NCBI RefSeq assembly: GCF_011040495.1
Contig: NZ_CP049040.1
Location: 1 to 64,000 of the forward strand
Direction: 5' to 3'
DNA: 64,000 bases
DNA from: Pseudohalocynthiibacter aestuariivivens
Lineage (GTDB): Bacteria; Pseudomonadota; Alphaproteobacteria; Rhodobacterales; Rhodobacteraceae
Below the pieces are notes generated by a model. The model was not told where the DNA came from. It saw nothing but the letters and a program-made list of their open reading frames with translations, and did not search any database. The translations under genes were made by a program, and so were the position numbers. Position 1 is the first letter of the stretch, and each line of letters begins with the position of its first letter. Below, one piece after another: positions 18,549 to 27,108 of this stretch.

Positions 18549-20720
18549 ATGAGCAGTGCGTTCGACAAACTAGCGAGGCCTGTGCAGAAATGGATACGCC
18601 AGAAAGGTTGGCGCGAACTTCGCGACATCCAGGCGCGATCCATCCGGACGATCTGCGAAACCAATGCCGATTTAATCGTTGCAGCTTCTACGGCGGGCGG
18701 AAAGACCGAGGCGGCGTTCCTGCCGTTGATTTCACAGGTGCTTGACGAGCCGTCGGGCGGCACGGGCTTCGACCTGCTCTACATCGGTCCGCTGAAAGCC
18801 TTGATCACGGACCAGGCCATGCGGCTGGAGGGCATCTGCCAGGAAGCAGAGCTTCCGGTTGTTCCCTGGCACGGGGATGTCTCGCAATCCATCAAGACGC
18901 GCGCGTTGAAATCTCCAAAAGGGATCCTGCTGATAACCCCAGAGTCCCTTGAGGCGCTTTTCATTCGTCGCGGTTTGGAAATTGCCCGCCTGTTTGGGGC
19001 CACGCGGGCGGTCGTCATCGACGAACTGCACACGGTTCTTGATAGCGAACGCGGTGTCCAGCTTCGTTCACTGCTCACGAGGCTCGAGCTCGCGATAAAG
19101 CGCCCAATACGTCGGGTAGGTCTGTCAGCTACTCTGGGCGACATGGACCTCGCCAAGGCCTATCTTCGCCCTGACGCCGCAAACGCTGTCCAGCTGATCG
19201 AAGCAGATGGCGGCGAGGCTGAATTGAAGCTTCAGCTTCGCGGTTACCTTTCCGGCAATGAAGATGAAAACAGCCCATCCGCAACGGACGCGATATCAGC
19301 CCATCTGTTCAAGCATCTTCGAGGCAGCGACAACCTGGTCTTCGCCGGAGCGCGCCAACGGGTCGAGATTTACGCAGATCGGTTGCGGGAGCTTTGCGAA
19401 CGGGAGCACCTGCCACAGGAATTCTATCCCCACCACGCGAGCCTCTCCCGAGAACACCGTGACTGCGTTGAGCGGCGCTTGAAGGACCCTGCGAAACCGA
19501 CGACCGCCGTTTGCACGTCGACGCTCGAGCTTGGAATCGACATCGGTGACGTGACCTGCGTGGCTCAAATCGGTGCGCCATTCAGCGTCGCGGCGTTGCG
19601 ACAACGGCTTGGCCGATCAGGCCGGCGTGAAGGACAGCCGGCCATTCTCAGGCAGTACGCTATCGAAGCCAAATTGACGCCGGAGAGCAGTTTCGTGGAT
19701 CGTCTTCGCCTCGGCCTGATCAGGTCCATCGCGATGATAGACCTGCTGCTGGAAGGCTGGTGCGAACCTCCAAAACCCCAAGCACTTCATCTCTCGACGC
19801 TCGTTCATCAGATACTGTCAGTCATAGCGCAGCGCGGCGGTGCGTCTGCAAGCGTGGTCTACAACGTACTCTGCCGCGAAGGCCCCTTTCGGAAGGTCAC
19901 AACCGAAGTCTTCGCAGATGTGTTGCGTGCAATCGGCCACCCAGAAACCGGCTTGATCGAACAGGCCGGCAGCGGGCTGCTACTTTTAGGACCCGCGGGC
20001 GAAAAGCTGGTTGAGCATTACAGCTTCTATGCGGTGTTCCAGACGCCTGAGGAGTTCCGGTTGGTCGCAGAGGGGCGGGATCTTGGAACCTTGCCAATCG
20101 ACAATGTTCTTGCTCCTGGGATGCTGCTGATTTTTTCTGGGCGGCGTTGGGTAGTTCAAGAAATCCATGATCGTGAAAAGATCATCGTCGTCAAACCCGC
20201 GAAGGCTGGTGTGCCGCCCGTCTTCGGCGGCGATGCGGGGGACATTCATGACAAAGTGATCGACCGAATGTTCGCCGTGCTCGAGGGGGATTCCAGCCCA
20301 GCTTACATGGATAAAGTCTCTTTGATGATGCTCGAGGAAGCGCGTGCTCACTATGAACAGCTGGGGTTTAGGGCCAATAACATACACACCATTGGCGAGC
20401 ATACATCAGTCATTGCGACGCGGGTCGGTACTGTGAAGACATCAACCCTCGCGCTAGCACTGAGAAGTGAGGGGTTTTCGGTCGAACAGCATGACGGGTT
20501 TCTGATGGTGGAGGCCGGGGACGAAACCCCCGATCTTCAAACGGTACTAGCGCACATTCGATCTGGCGAACCTGTCGATCTGTTCGCTGGAGCAGGGAAT
20601 TTAATGTCGGAGAAGTTTCATCCGTACCTGTCGCAGCCCCTCTTGAAGTTGGATGCAATATCTTCCAAGCTTGCGCCCGATACTCTTGCTGCGATGGTCG
20701 GTAGGATTTTCTCGGCATAA
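18549..20720 (+). CDS. DEAD/DEAH-box (Lhr/BrxHI-like) superfamily II helicase
   Basis: A 723-residue protein, complete. Motif I ASTAGGKT (46-53), motif II DELH (158-161), motif III SAT (193-195) and motif VI QRLGRSGRR (352-360) define an SF2 helicase of the Lhr/BrxHI group. The C-terminal ~350 residues include the winged-helix and Lhr-type core extensions. It is the third gene of the TerB / BrxD-like / helicase operon and the only one uninterrupted. With both partners broken upstream it is probably poorly translated or without function here. Expected role: nucleic-acid translocation in an antiviral or stress complex. Confidence 0.88.
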   Translation: MSSAFDKLARPVQKWIRQKGWRELRDIQARSIRTICETNADLIVAASTAGGKTEAAFLPLISQVLDEPSGGTGFDLLYIGPLKALITDQAMRLEGICQEAELPVVPWHGDVSQSIKTRALKSPKGILLITPESLEALFIRRGLEIARLFGATRAVVIDELHTVLDSERGVQLRSLLTRLELAIKRPIRRVGLSATLGDMDLAKAYLRPDAANAVQLIEADGGEAELKLQLRGYLSGNEDENSPSATDAISAHLFKHLRGSDNLVFAGARQRVEIYADRLRELCEREHLPQEFYPHHASLSREHRDCVERRLKDPAKPTTAVCTSTLELGIDIGDVTCVAQIGAPFSVAALRQRLGRSGRREGQPAILRQYAIEAKLTPESSFVDRLRLGLIRSIAMIDLLLEGWCEPPKPQALHLSTLVHQILSVIAQRGGASASVVYNVLCREGPFRKVTTEVFADVLRAIGHPETGLIEQAGSGLLLLGPAGEKLVEHYSFYAVFQTPEEFRLVAEGRDLGTLPIDNVLAPGMLLIFSGRRWVVQEIHDREKIIVVKPAKAGVPPVFGGDAGDIHDKVIDRMFAVLEGDSSPAYMDKVSLMMLEEARAHYEQLGFRANNIHTIGEHTSVIATRVGTVKTSTLALALRSEGFSVEQHDGFLMVEAGDETPDLQTVLAHIRSGEPVDLFAGAGNLMSEKFHPYLSQPLLKLDAISSKLAPDTLAAMVGRIFSA

Positions 20721-20985
20721 CGAGTGCGGCAGCCCTAGTTGTTTCAATCGTCCTGCTCCTGACGATCGCATCGGAAACGATTTCGGTATGGGCTTCGCTA
20801 ACCATCCTTTCTTCGGCCGACCGGCGTGCCGAAGCGGCATTGCCTTCGGACAGCCGACGAAACAACGAAAGCCGGTCCCTGATCTCGGCACCGCTTCGCG
20901 TGTTCAGTAGATTCCGGAAGCCGAGCACATCAAAAAACGTGACCAAGCATTCTTCATAATCAGGATCGTTCTCAAAATCAGTCAT
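20721..20985 (-). pseudogene. N-terminal fragment of a conserved 'DVLGF' protein
   Basis: The minus-strand frame from 20985 begins with an acidic leader and CLVTFFDVLGFRNLL, then a helix and IVSDAIVRSR. This is the start of a conserved family of cytoplasmic proteins that open with F-x-DVLGF and continue with an SD-S/A-IV strand, reminiscent of cyclase-type folds. Similarity stops near 20745, where the sequence abuts the helicase gene, and the remaining open frame is merely antisense to that gene. The 3' part appears to have been deleted. It starts 13 nt after the AbiEii stop, so it may once have been the third gene of that operon. Confidence 0.5.
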
Positions 20986-20998
20986 CTCTGATCCATCT

Positions 20999-21916
20999 TC
21001 AGCCGAGGAGCTTCTCTAGCGCTTCCCCTTGGGCGGCATGCTTCTTGGGGTTATCTGCCTTCAGCTTGTTCACGTTGATTAGCTTCCATCTGACCGCCGG
21101 AAGCTCGGCGGCTTGAGGGCGGCCGATCGCGTCGAAGTCGGGATCGCCTTCATGCAGGGTTCTCAGAAACCTCTCCGCGCCCACATCCATGCGGGATTGG
21201 ATGTCCGCGATCAGGCGGTCGCGCGTTGCGATCAACTCGGCAAGGTCGACTGCTTCCTTCGTCATCCCCTCGAATTCCCGCGCGTAGGGCTGATCAAGAT
21301 CGATCAGGTTTGGGTTCAGCAGTTCGTGCGGCGGGCGTGGTGAACTCGCGACGTAGATCAGAAACGTGCGGAACAACGCGTCGGTAAACCCTTCGTTCTC
21401 GTAGAGGAGCTTGACGTCGTAGAGGTCACGCGGGTGCTGGCGATCAAGGGCTGCATGTAGCTTGCCGCCGAACAAATCCTCGAAGGAGACGATGTTCATC
21501 GCCGCATATCCGAACGCCTCCTCGACGGCTTCGGAGACTTCGCGTTGTTCCGGATCATGCACGACGCCGCGGGTGACGGGGGAGGTTTCGATCTTGATTT
21601 CCGCTGTGCCGAGGCGGGCGAGCGCACGCGTGGCGCCGCCGCCACCGCCGGCAATGCGCTGCGCTTTGGCGCCGGTGATTCCGCTTTCGATGGCGGCGGC
21701 AATCCGGTCCATCGCGTCGTTGATCTCGACGAGGCTTTCGGTGCGGTCCTTGACAGGCAGATAGGTCAGATCGATATCGACTGAGAGGCGCGGAAGGTCG
21801 CGATAAAAGAGGTTGATGGCCGTCCCACCCTTGAGCGCAAATATTTTCTCCTTTGCGACATACGGCAGTATCCGCACGAGCAGCGCCACTTGGGCGGCAT
21901 AGTCCTCACGCGCCAT
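20999..21916 (-). CDS. abiEii: AbiEii nucleotidyltransferase toxin of a type IV toxin-antitoxin pair
   Basis: A 305-residue protein, start MAREDY at 21916, whose ATG overlaps the end of the antitoxin gene. The polymerase-beta-like active site is clear: KGGTAINLFYRDLPR then SVDIDLTYL, the GG..S and DxD signature, at about residues 29-53. The IVSFEDLFGGKLHAALDRQHPRDLYDVKLL block (given here only by its DLFGGKLHAALDR core and D-x-YDV) is a hallmark of AbiEii. These toxins transfer nucleotides onto targets such as tRNA and arrest growth, for example on phage infection. Confidence 0.9.
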   Translation of the reverse strand: MAREDYAAQVALLVRILPYVAKEKIFALKGGTAINLFYRDLPRLSVDIDLTYLPVKDRTESLVEINDAMDRIAAAIESGITGAKAQRIAGGGGGATRALARLGTAEIKIETSPVTRGVVHDPEQREVSEAVEEAFGYAAMNIVSFEDLFGGKLHAALDRQHPRDLYDVKLLYENEGFTDALFRTFLIYVASSPRPPHELLNPNLIDLDQPYAREFEGMTKEAVDLAELIATRDRLIADIQSRMDVGAERFLRTLHEGDPDFDAIGRPQAAELPAVRWKLINVNKLKADNPKKHAAQGEALEKLLG

Positions 21917-22736
21917 GACCACGTTCCTTTCCTACAAACTCTTCGGGCACCATGATCCTGTAGCGCGGATGTATCTTGCCGCCTTTGACCAATGCGCGAT
22001 CCCCGCTGCCTAGGTCGAACTCTTCCGGATCGAGACGCTTGCGCCAGGCATGGTCGTGGCGGTCGGCGAACACGAAGAACAGGCGTTTGACCTTGATCTT
22101 CTTGCAACTTCTGAGCAGTGCCGAGAGGGTTCTCGGTCGCAACGTCGTCAGGCTTTCGAACACCATGTCGAGGTTGTGAAAGCTCTCGTGATCCGGCAAT
22201 TCGTCCAACGCCTCAAAGACCGCGCGTTCCGGCGAGGACATCACCAGTTTCCAGTCCCATGGCAGGGACGATGCTGTCTCGTTGAGATTATTTCGCGCGT
22301 CATCGACACCCAACTCTGGATCGGAGAACAGCGATACGCTGCGTGTGCGGAGTTCGGCGTTGAGCGGCAGTTTTTCGAGCCAGTTGGGGATTTTTGAGCC
22401 GTAGAGCCAGACCGTGCTCTTGTTGCCGAGGGAGAGATAGTGCGCATAGCCTTGCAGGCCCAATGCCGTCGCGCCCCCGATATGGACAGGGTAGTGCATG
22501 ATGTGCTGGAGCGAGAGCAGGCAGGTCTTCCAGTCGAGGGTGTTCGTGGTGGCGCTGCTTGGTGAGGGGCGGCGGAAGACGCCACGGCCAAGGCGTTCTA
22601 GCCAGCCGCGTTGGACATAAGCGTAGGACGAACGCCGGCCTATCCCGTGGTGCTCAAGCCAAGCGGTGTCCACGAGGAACCCCGTGGGGACAGCCTCAAG
22701 AAGGTTCTTTAGTTTTTTGTGCTCTTGTCCGCTCAT
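21906..22736 (-). CDS. abiEi: AbiEi antitoxin / autorepressor
   Basis: 276 residues from ATG 22736 (a GTG at 22745 is an alternative). The N-terminal winged-helix domain begins with KLKNLLEAVPTGFLVDTAWL and contains GRRSSYAYVQRGWLERLGRG, the AbiEi_3 DNA-binding type. The C-terminal antitoxin domain extends from about residue 90. It precedes and overlaps the toxin gene by 11 nt, the normal AbiE order, consistent with negative autoregulation by the antitoxin. Confidence 0.88.
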   Translation of the reverse strand: MSGQEHKKLKNLLEAVPTGFLVDTAWLEHHGIGRRSSYAYVQRGWLERLGRGVFRRPSPSSATTNTLDWKTCLLSLQHIMHYPVHIGGATALGLQGYAHYLSLGNKSTVWLYGSKIPNWLEKLPLNAELRTRSVSLFSDPELGVDDARNNLNETASSLPWDWKLVMSSPERAVFEALDELPDHESFHNLDMVFESLTTLRPRTLSALLRSCKKIKVKRLFFVFADRHDHAWRKRLDPEEFDLGSGDRALVKGGKIHPRYRIMVPEEFVGKERGHGA

Positions 22737-22982
22737 AAGCGACACAATGATATATTCTTAAAGAGATCGCCACTTGTTTCTGTGAAAACCTGTGAGATAG
22801 TCCGTAAAGGATGGACAAATTGTGAAGTTTTCAAAGAGTTTGGCTGTTGTCGGCTCTGAAGCTCACCAGCGAAGCAGGGCGGGGATGCCCTCGAAGGGCT
22901 GAGAAGACACTCTGTCATTCGGATCGAAAAGTTGAAGCTTTGTGCCCATGTCGAAGCAGCTGCGCCAAACCAGAGCCAGGTT

Positions 22983-23630
22983 TCACTTTCGATTGTGGCG
23001 TTCTTTTGCCCATACAAACATCGCACCGACGGCAGCATTGGCTTGCTGCACGCTGAACACTTCCGGTTCGAACGCGCCCGCCCATTGCTTTGTATCGCGA
23101 TGTTCCGGGTGGTGTTTGTCGGTCAGCGCGTCGAGAAATTCTTCGTAAGAGTAGGGTCCTCCACAGTCCTCTGGCGGGCAGGCTCGCTCTCCGGCAACAC
23201 AGGCGGGAAAGTCCAGATCTGGTCTTCCGGTTGGTTTGCTAATCGTCTCAACGGTGACGAGATGCCGCCAGCCATCGCCGAAATCATAAGTGTATGTGAA
23301 CTGACTGCCTTTCTTGACCAGCTCTCCAAGAGCAAACTTCTTTTCGTCCTTCCGGCCATCGTTTGGGTCCCAGCTGTCGTCACGTTCGTCGCGGGCCTCG
23401 AACCTATCTTCGCCAATCTCGAATTCATGCAAATGATAGTCTTGCCAAGGCATAGCGCCCTGGAGAACGGAATGCAGGATGTCCAAGCTGATGTCATTCG
23501 GCACGAAGATTCGGCGCCAGATGGATGGTTTGATGCCAACAAGTTCGATTTTCAGTTCAATCAAAATGTGTTCCGCCTGTTTCGATGGCCTTGTCGTTGA
23601 AGCAACCTTTGATTTTTTGGACTGAAGCAT
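22983..23630 (-). CDS. Plasmid pRiA4b ORF-3 family protein
   Basis: A 215-residue protein carrying the family hallmarks: LKIELVGIKPSIWRRI near the N-terminus, LDILHSVLQGAMPW with YHLHEF, then FTYTYDFGDGWRHLVTVE, and PEDCGGPYSYEEFL. The family is widespread on plasmids and islands; its function is unknown, though it is often found near transposons and restriction genes. The minus-strand gene stands alone; 22737-22982 and 23631-23757 show no other gene. Confidence 0.9.
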   Translation of the reverse strand: MLQSKKSKVASTTRPSKQAEHILIELKIELVGIKPSIWRRIFVPNDISLDILHSVLQGAMPWQDYHLHEFEIGEDRFEARDERDDSWDPNDGRKDEKKFALGELVKKGSQFTYTYDFGDGWRHLVTVETISKPTGRPDLDFPACVAGERACPPEDCGGPYSYEEFLDALTDKHHPEHRDTKQWAGAFEPEVFSVQQANAAVGAMFVWAKERHNRK

Positions 23631-23757
23631 TCAAGGGGAAACTTGATTGCCGTTGCCTTGAGGTCATCTGCTGCGACAGCCGTCCTGCCAATTGAGTCTG
23701 CATTTCCAGTGGTCACGATATTGGCCCCGCTTATTGCGACCGATATGAAGGCACGCC

Positions 23758-26700
23758 TTAGTGAAAATCCCGGCTTGGAAACAACTTCTTTCCCTGTTCA
23801 CGCGGATGCCGGGCCGTTGAACCGCGGCCACCGAACGTGGCGTGGCCTACTGAACCGGGCTGGCGACCTCCTGCGTCGGTGGCCGGTTGCCCAAGGCTCG
23901 AAAGCATCGGCGAGATGTCCTCGATCCGCTCGGCGATCACATGAACGACCTGTCCCTCGCGTTCGATCCGGCCAGTGACGCGCAGAAGCCGCCCGGCGAT
24001 CACCGCCTTGCGAAAGGTCTCGTAGACCCGGCTCCAGACCACAACGTTGGACACGCCAGTTTCGTCCTCCAGCGTCAGGAAAATCACGCCCGAGGCCGTG
24101 CCGGGCCGTTGCCGCGTGATGACGAGACCCGTCACCGTGATGCGCCCGGTGGCCCGGTCCAGACGTTCATGCGGCAGACTGTCCGGCAAGCGCGGCCGCA
24201 GCAACTCCATCGGATGGGCGCGCAAAGAAAGCCGCAGTGCAAGGTAGTCCTCGATCACCTCCTGCCCGAGCGTCATCGCCGGCAGCGCAACCTCCGGTTC
24301 CGCTCCGCCCTCACCGTCGGCCCCGAAGAGGGGCAGGGGCTTTGGCCCTCGCAACGCCCGGGCGGCCCATAACGCATCGCGCCGATTGAGACCGAGCACG
24401 GCGAAGGCGTCGCCTTCAGCCAGCCGTTCCAATGCATCGGGCCTGACTCCGGCCCGGCGCCAGAGGCTTTCGACATCGGGGTAGCCGTTGCCTCGGGCGG
24501 CCTCGATCCAGATTGCATCCTCCTCCCGCATCCCCTTGATCTGCCGAAACCCGAGCCGCAGCGCCAGCGCCCCGTCGCCGCGTGGCTCCAGGGTGCAGTC
24601 CCAAGCCGAATGATTGAGCGAGACGGCCCGGATCTCGACGCCATGCTCACGCGCGTCCCGCACGAGTTGCGCCGGGGCATAGAAGCCCATTGGTTGGCTG
24701 TTCAGCAGGGCACAGGTGAAGGCCGCCGGATGGTGCCGCTTCAGCCAGGCCGAAATATAGACCAGTCGCGCGAAGCTCGCCGCATGGCTTTCCGGAAAGC
24801 CATAACTGCCGAAGCCTTCGATCTGGGTGAAACATCGCTGCGCAAACCCCGCCTCATAGCCGCGGGCCAACATGCCCGAGATGAATCGCTCGCGGAATGC
24901 GCCGATCGTGCCCATCCGCTTGAAGGTTGCGAGCGAGCGGCGCAGCTGGTCGGCCTCGCCCGCCGAGAAGCCGGCCGCGACCACCGCGATCTGCATGGCC
25001 TGCTCCTGGAAGAGGGGGACGCCATAGGTGCGCCCCAGCACCTCCATCATGGCAGGTCCGAGATCCTCGACCTTTTCCTTGCCTTGGCGGCGGTTGATGA
25101 AGGGATGAACCATGCCGCCCTGGATCGGGCCGGGGCGGATGATGGCGACCTCGCAAACCAGATCGTAGAATTTTCGCGGCTGCATGCGCGGCAGGAAGTT
25201 GAGCTGCGCCCGACTTTCGACCTGAAAGACGCCGACCGCATCGGCTTTGCAGAGCATATCGTAAACCACAGGATCCTCGGATGGCACATTGGCGAGGCTC
25301 AGCTTCAGGTGACGGTGATCCTCCAGCAGCCCGAAGGCCTTGCGGATGCAGGTCAGCATGCCGAGCGCCAACACATCGACCTTCATGAGCCCGAGCGCGT
25401 CGATATCGTCCTTGTCCCACTCGATAATGGTGCGATCCGCCATCGCGGCATTCTCGATTGGGCAGAGCTCGTCGAGCCGGCCATGGGTGATCACGAAGCC
25501 GCCGACATGCTGGCTCAGATGCCGGGGAAATCCAATGATCTCGCCGATCAGCTTTGCTGCCAGCGCCACGCGCCCGTCGGCCGGATCGATCCCGGCGTCG
25601 CGCATCCGATCGTCGCCCGGGGCGCTGGACGACCAGCCCCAGATCTGGCCCGAGAGGCGCGCGATTATGTCTTGGCTCAGCCCCATGACCTTGCCGACCT
25701 CGCGGATCGCGGCACGTGAGCGGAAATGGATCACTGTCGCGGTGAGCCCGGCGCGATGGCGTCCATATTGCTCGTAGATCCATTGGATCACTTCCTCGCG
25801 CCGATCGTGCTCGAAATCCACATCGATGTCCGGCGGCTCGCCGCGTTCCTTCGAGATGAAGCGTTCGAAGATCAGGGTGATGCTCTCGGGGGGCACTTCG
25901 GTCACACCGAGCAGGTAGCAGACGACCGAGTTGGCGGCCGACCCGCGGCCCTGGCAGAGAATGCCCTTCGAGCGCGCGAAAGCCACGATGTCATGGACCG
26001 TCAGGAAATACGGCGCATAGCCCATCTCGCCGATGAGCTTCAGTTCCTTGTCGACCCGCGTCACGATGCGGGCGGGCGGCCCCTCCGGATAGCGCCAATG
26101 CAGCCCATCCCGCGACAGCCGTTCGAGCCGGGTCTGCGCGGGCTCACCGTTCCGCGCCTCGTCGGGATATTGATACCGCAGATCGTCCAGCCGGAAGGCA
26201 CAGCGGTCGGCGATCTCCAGCGTGCGCCGGATCGCTGCCGGATAGCGATGGAACATCCGCGCCATCTCGGCCGGAGATTTGAGCCGGTGTTCGCCATTGG
26301 TCAACCGGCGCTCGCCGATCGTGTCGATCGTGCAGCCGATCCGCAGGCAGGTCAGGACGTCGGCCAGCGGACGCCGGGACGAGCGATGCATCATCACCTC
26401 GCCAAGGGCCACGAGCGGCAGGCCGGTGTCCTGGGCGATCCGGGCCAGCCGGTCGAGGCGGGTTGGGTCGCGGCCATCATAGCGCGGCGCGGCGCCAAGA
26501 AAGCACTGGCCGGGGAAGGTGCGCAGCATGTGCCGCAGGTCGCTGGCAGACGCCTGGGTCGGATGCTCCATCGGGTCGGGCGGCAGCGCGATCAGCACCA
26601 TGCCCTGCCCCCAATCCAGCAGATCCTTGCGCGTCAGATGACATTCGCCTTTCGTGGCCCGCCGCTTGCCGAGGGACAGGAGCCGGGTCAGCCGCGACCA

Positions 26701-27108
26701 GGCCGCGATATCCGTGGGCAGGGCGAGCCAGTCGACCGGGCTGTCGGTCAGCACGATCCGGGCGCCCGGGATCAGCTTCGGTAAGTCCATGTCCTGCGGG
26801 ATCCGGGGGGCATCGCCTGCCGGCATGTGCTGCATCGTCTGGCGGCTGGAATGATCGGTCACCTGACGGGATCGGATCGCCGGACCAGCCTCGGCCCCCT
26901 CGCTCGCGGCGCATGCCTCCTCGCGTAGGCGGGCCAGTTCCTTAAGGGCCGAGAAGGCCCGCACCACGCCCGCCACCGAGTTGTGGTCGGTGATGGCGAT
27001 GGCCTTCAGGCCCAGTTCGGCAGCACGTGTGACCAGCTCCTCGGGATGCGAGGCCCCAGTCAGGAAGGTGAAATTGCTCGTCACGCAGAGCTCCGCATAG
27101 CCGGTCAT
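23758..27108 (-). CDS. dnaE2: Error-prone DNA polymerase III alpha subunit DnaE2 (ImuC)
   Basis: 1116 residues from the ATG giving MTGYAELCVTSNFTFL, the canonical DnaE2 start. It overlaps the imuB stop as ATGA. It has a PHP domain (1-~250), the C-family palm with PPDIDVDFEHDRREEV, the fingers and thumb (SFARLVY), and a C-terminal OB domain (RITVTGLVITRQRPGT). It lacks the epsilon/beta-rich tail of replicative DnaE, as DnaE2 does. With ImuA and ImuB it performs SOS-induced translesion synthesis and mutagenesis. About 40 residues rich in Ala, Gln and Ser near 85-130 look like an insertion in the PHP domain. Confidence 0.95.
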   Translation of the reverse strand: MTGYAELCVTSNFTFLTGASHPEELVTRAAELGLKAIAITDHNSVAGVVRAFSALKELARLREEACAASEGAEAGPAIRSRQVTDHSSRQTMQHMPAGDAPRIPQDMDLPKLIPGARIVLTDSPVDWLALPTDIAAWSRLTRLLSLGKRRATKGECHLTRKDLLDWGQGMVLIALPPDPMEHPTQASASDLRHMLRTFPGQCFLGAAPRYDGRDPTRLDRLARIAQDTGLPLVALGEVMMHRSSRRPLADVLTCLRIGCTIDTIGERRLTNGEHRLKSPAEMARMFHRYPAAIRRTLEIADRCAFRLDDLRYQYPDEARNGEPAQTRLERLSRDGLHWRYPEGPPARIVTRVDKELKLIGEMGYAPYFLTVHDIVAFARSKGILCQGRGSAANSVVCYLLGVTEVPPESITLIFERFISKERGEPPDIDVDFEHDRREEVIQWIYEQYGRHRAGLTATVIHFRSRAAIREVGKVMGLSQDIIARLSGQIWGWSSSAPGDDRMRDAGIDPADGRVALAAKLIGEIIGFPRHLSQHVGGFVITHGRLDELCPIENAAMADRTIIEWDKDDIDALGLMKVDVLALGMLTCIRKAFGLLEDHRHLKLSLANVPSEDPVVYDMLCKADAVGVFQVESRAQLNFLPRMQPRKFYDLVCEVAIIRPGPIQGGMVHPFINRRQGKEKVEDLGPAMMEVLGRTYGVPLFQEQAMQIAVVAAGFSAGEADQLRRSLATFKRMGTIGAFRERFISGMLARGYEAGFAQRCFTQIEGFGSYGFPESHAASFARLVYISAWLKRHHPAAFTCALLNSQPMGFYAPAQLVRDAREHGVEIRAVSLNHSAWDCTLEPRGDGALALRLGFRQIKGMREEDAIWIEAARGNGYPDVESLWRRAGVRPDALERLAEGDAFAVLGLNRRDALWAARALRGPKPLPLFGADGEGGAEPEVALPAMTLGQEVIEDYLALRLSLRAHPMELLRPRLPDSLPHERLDRATGRITVTGLVITRQRPGTASGVIFLTLEDETGVSNVVVWSRVYETFRKAVIAGRLLRVTGRIEREGQVVHVIAERIEDISPMLSSLGQPATDAGGRQPGSVGHATFGGRGSTARHPREQGKKLFPSRDFH

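Noticed and set aside
12067..20720. BREX type II locus
   Set aside because: Although BrxD-like and BrxHI-like genes occur, PglX methylase, PglZ and BrxC homologues are absent from the window.
22733..23038. 101-residue minus-strand open frame between AbiEi and the pRiA4b ORF-3 gene
   Set aside because: Overlaps the end of the neighbouring gene, has a shadow-like composition and no ribosome site.
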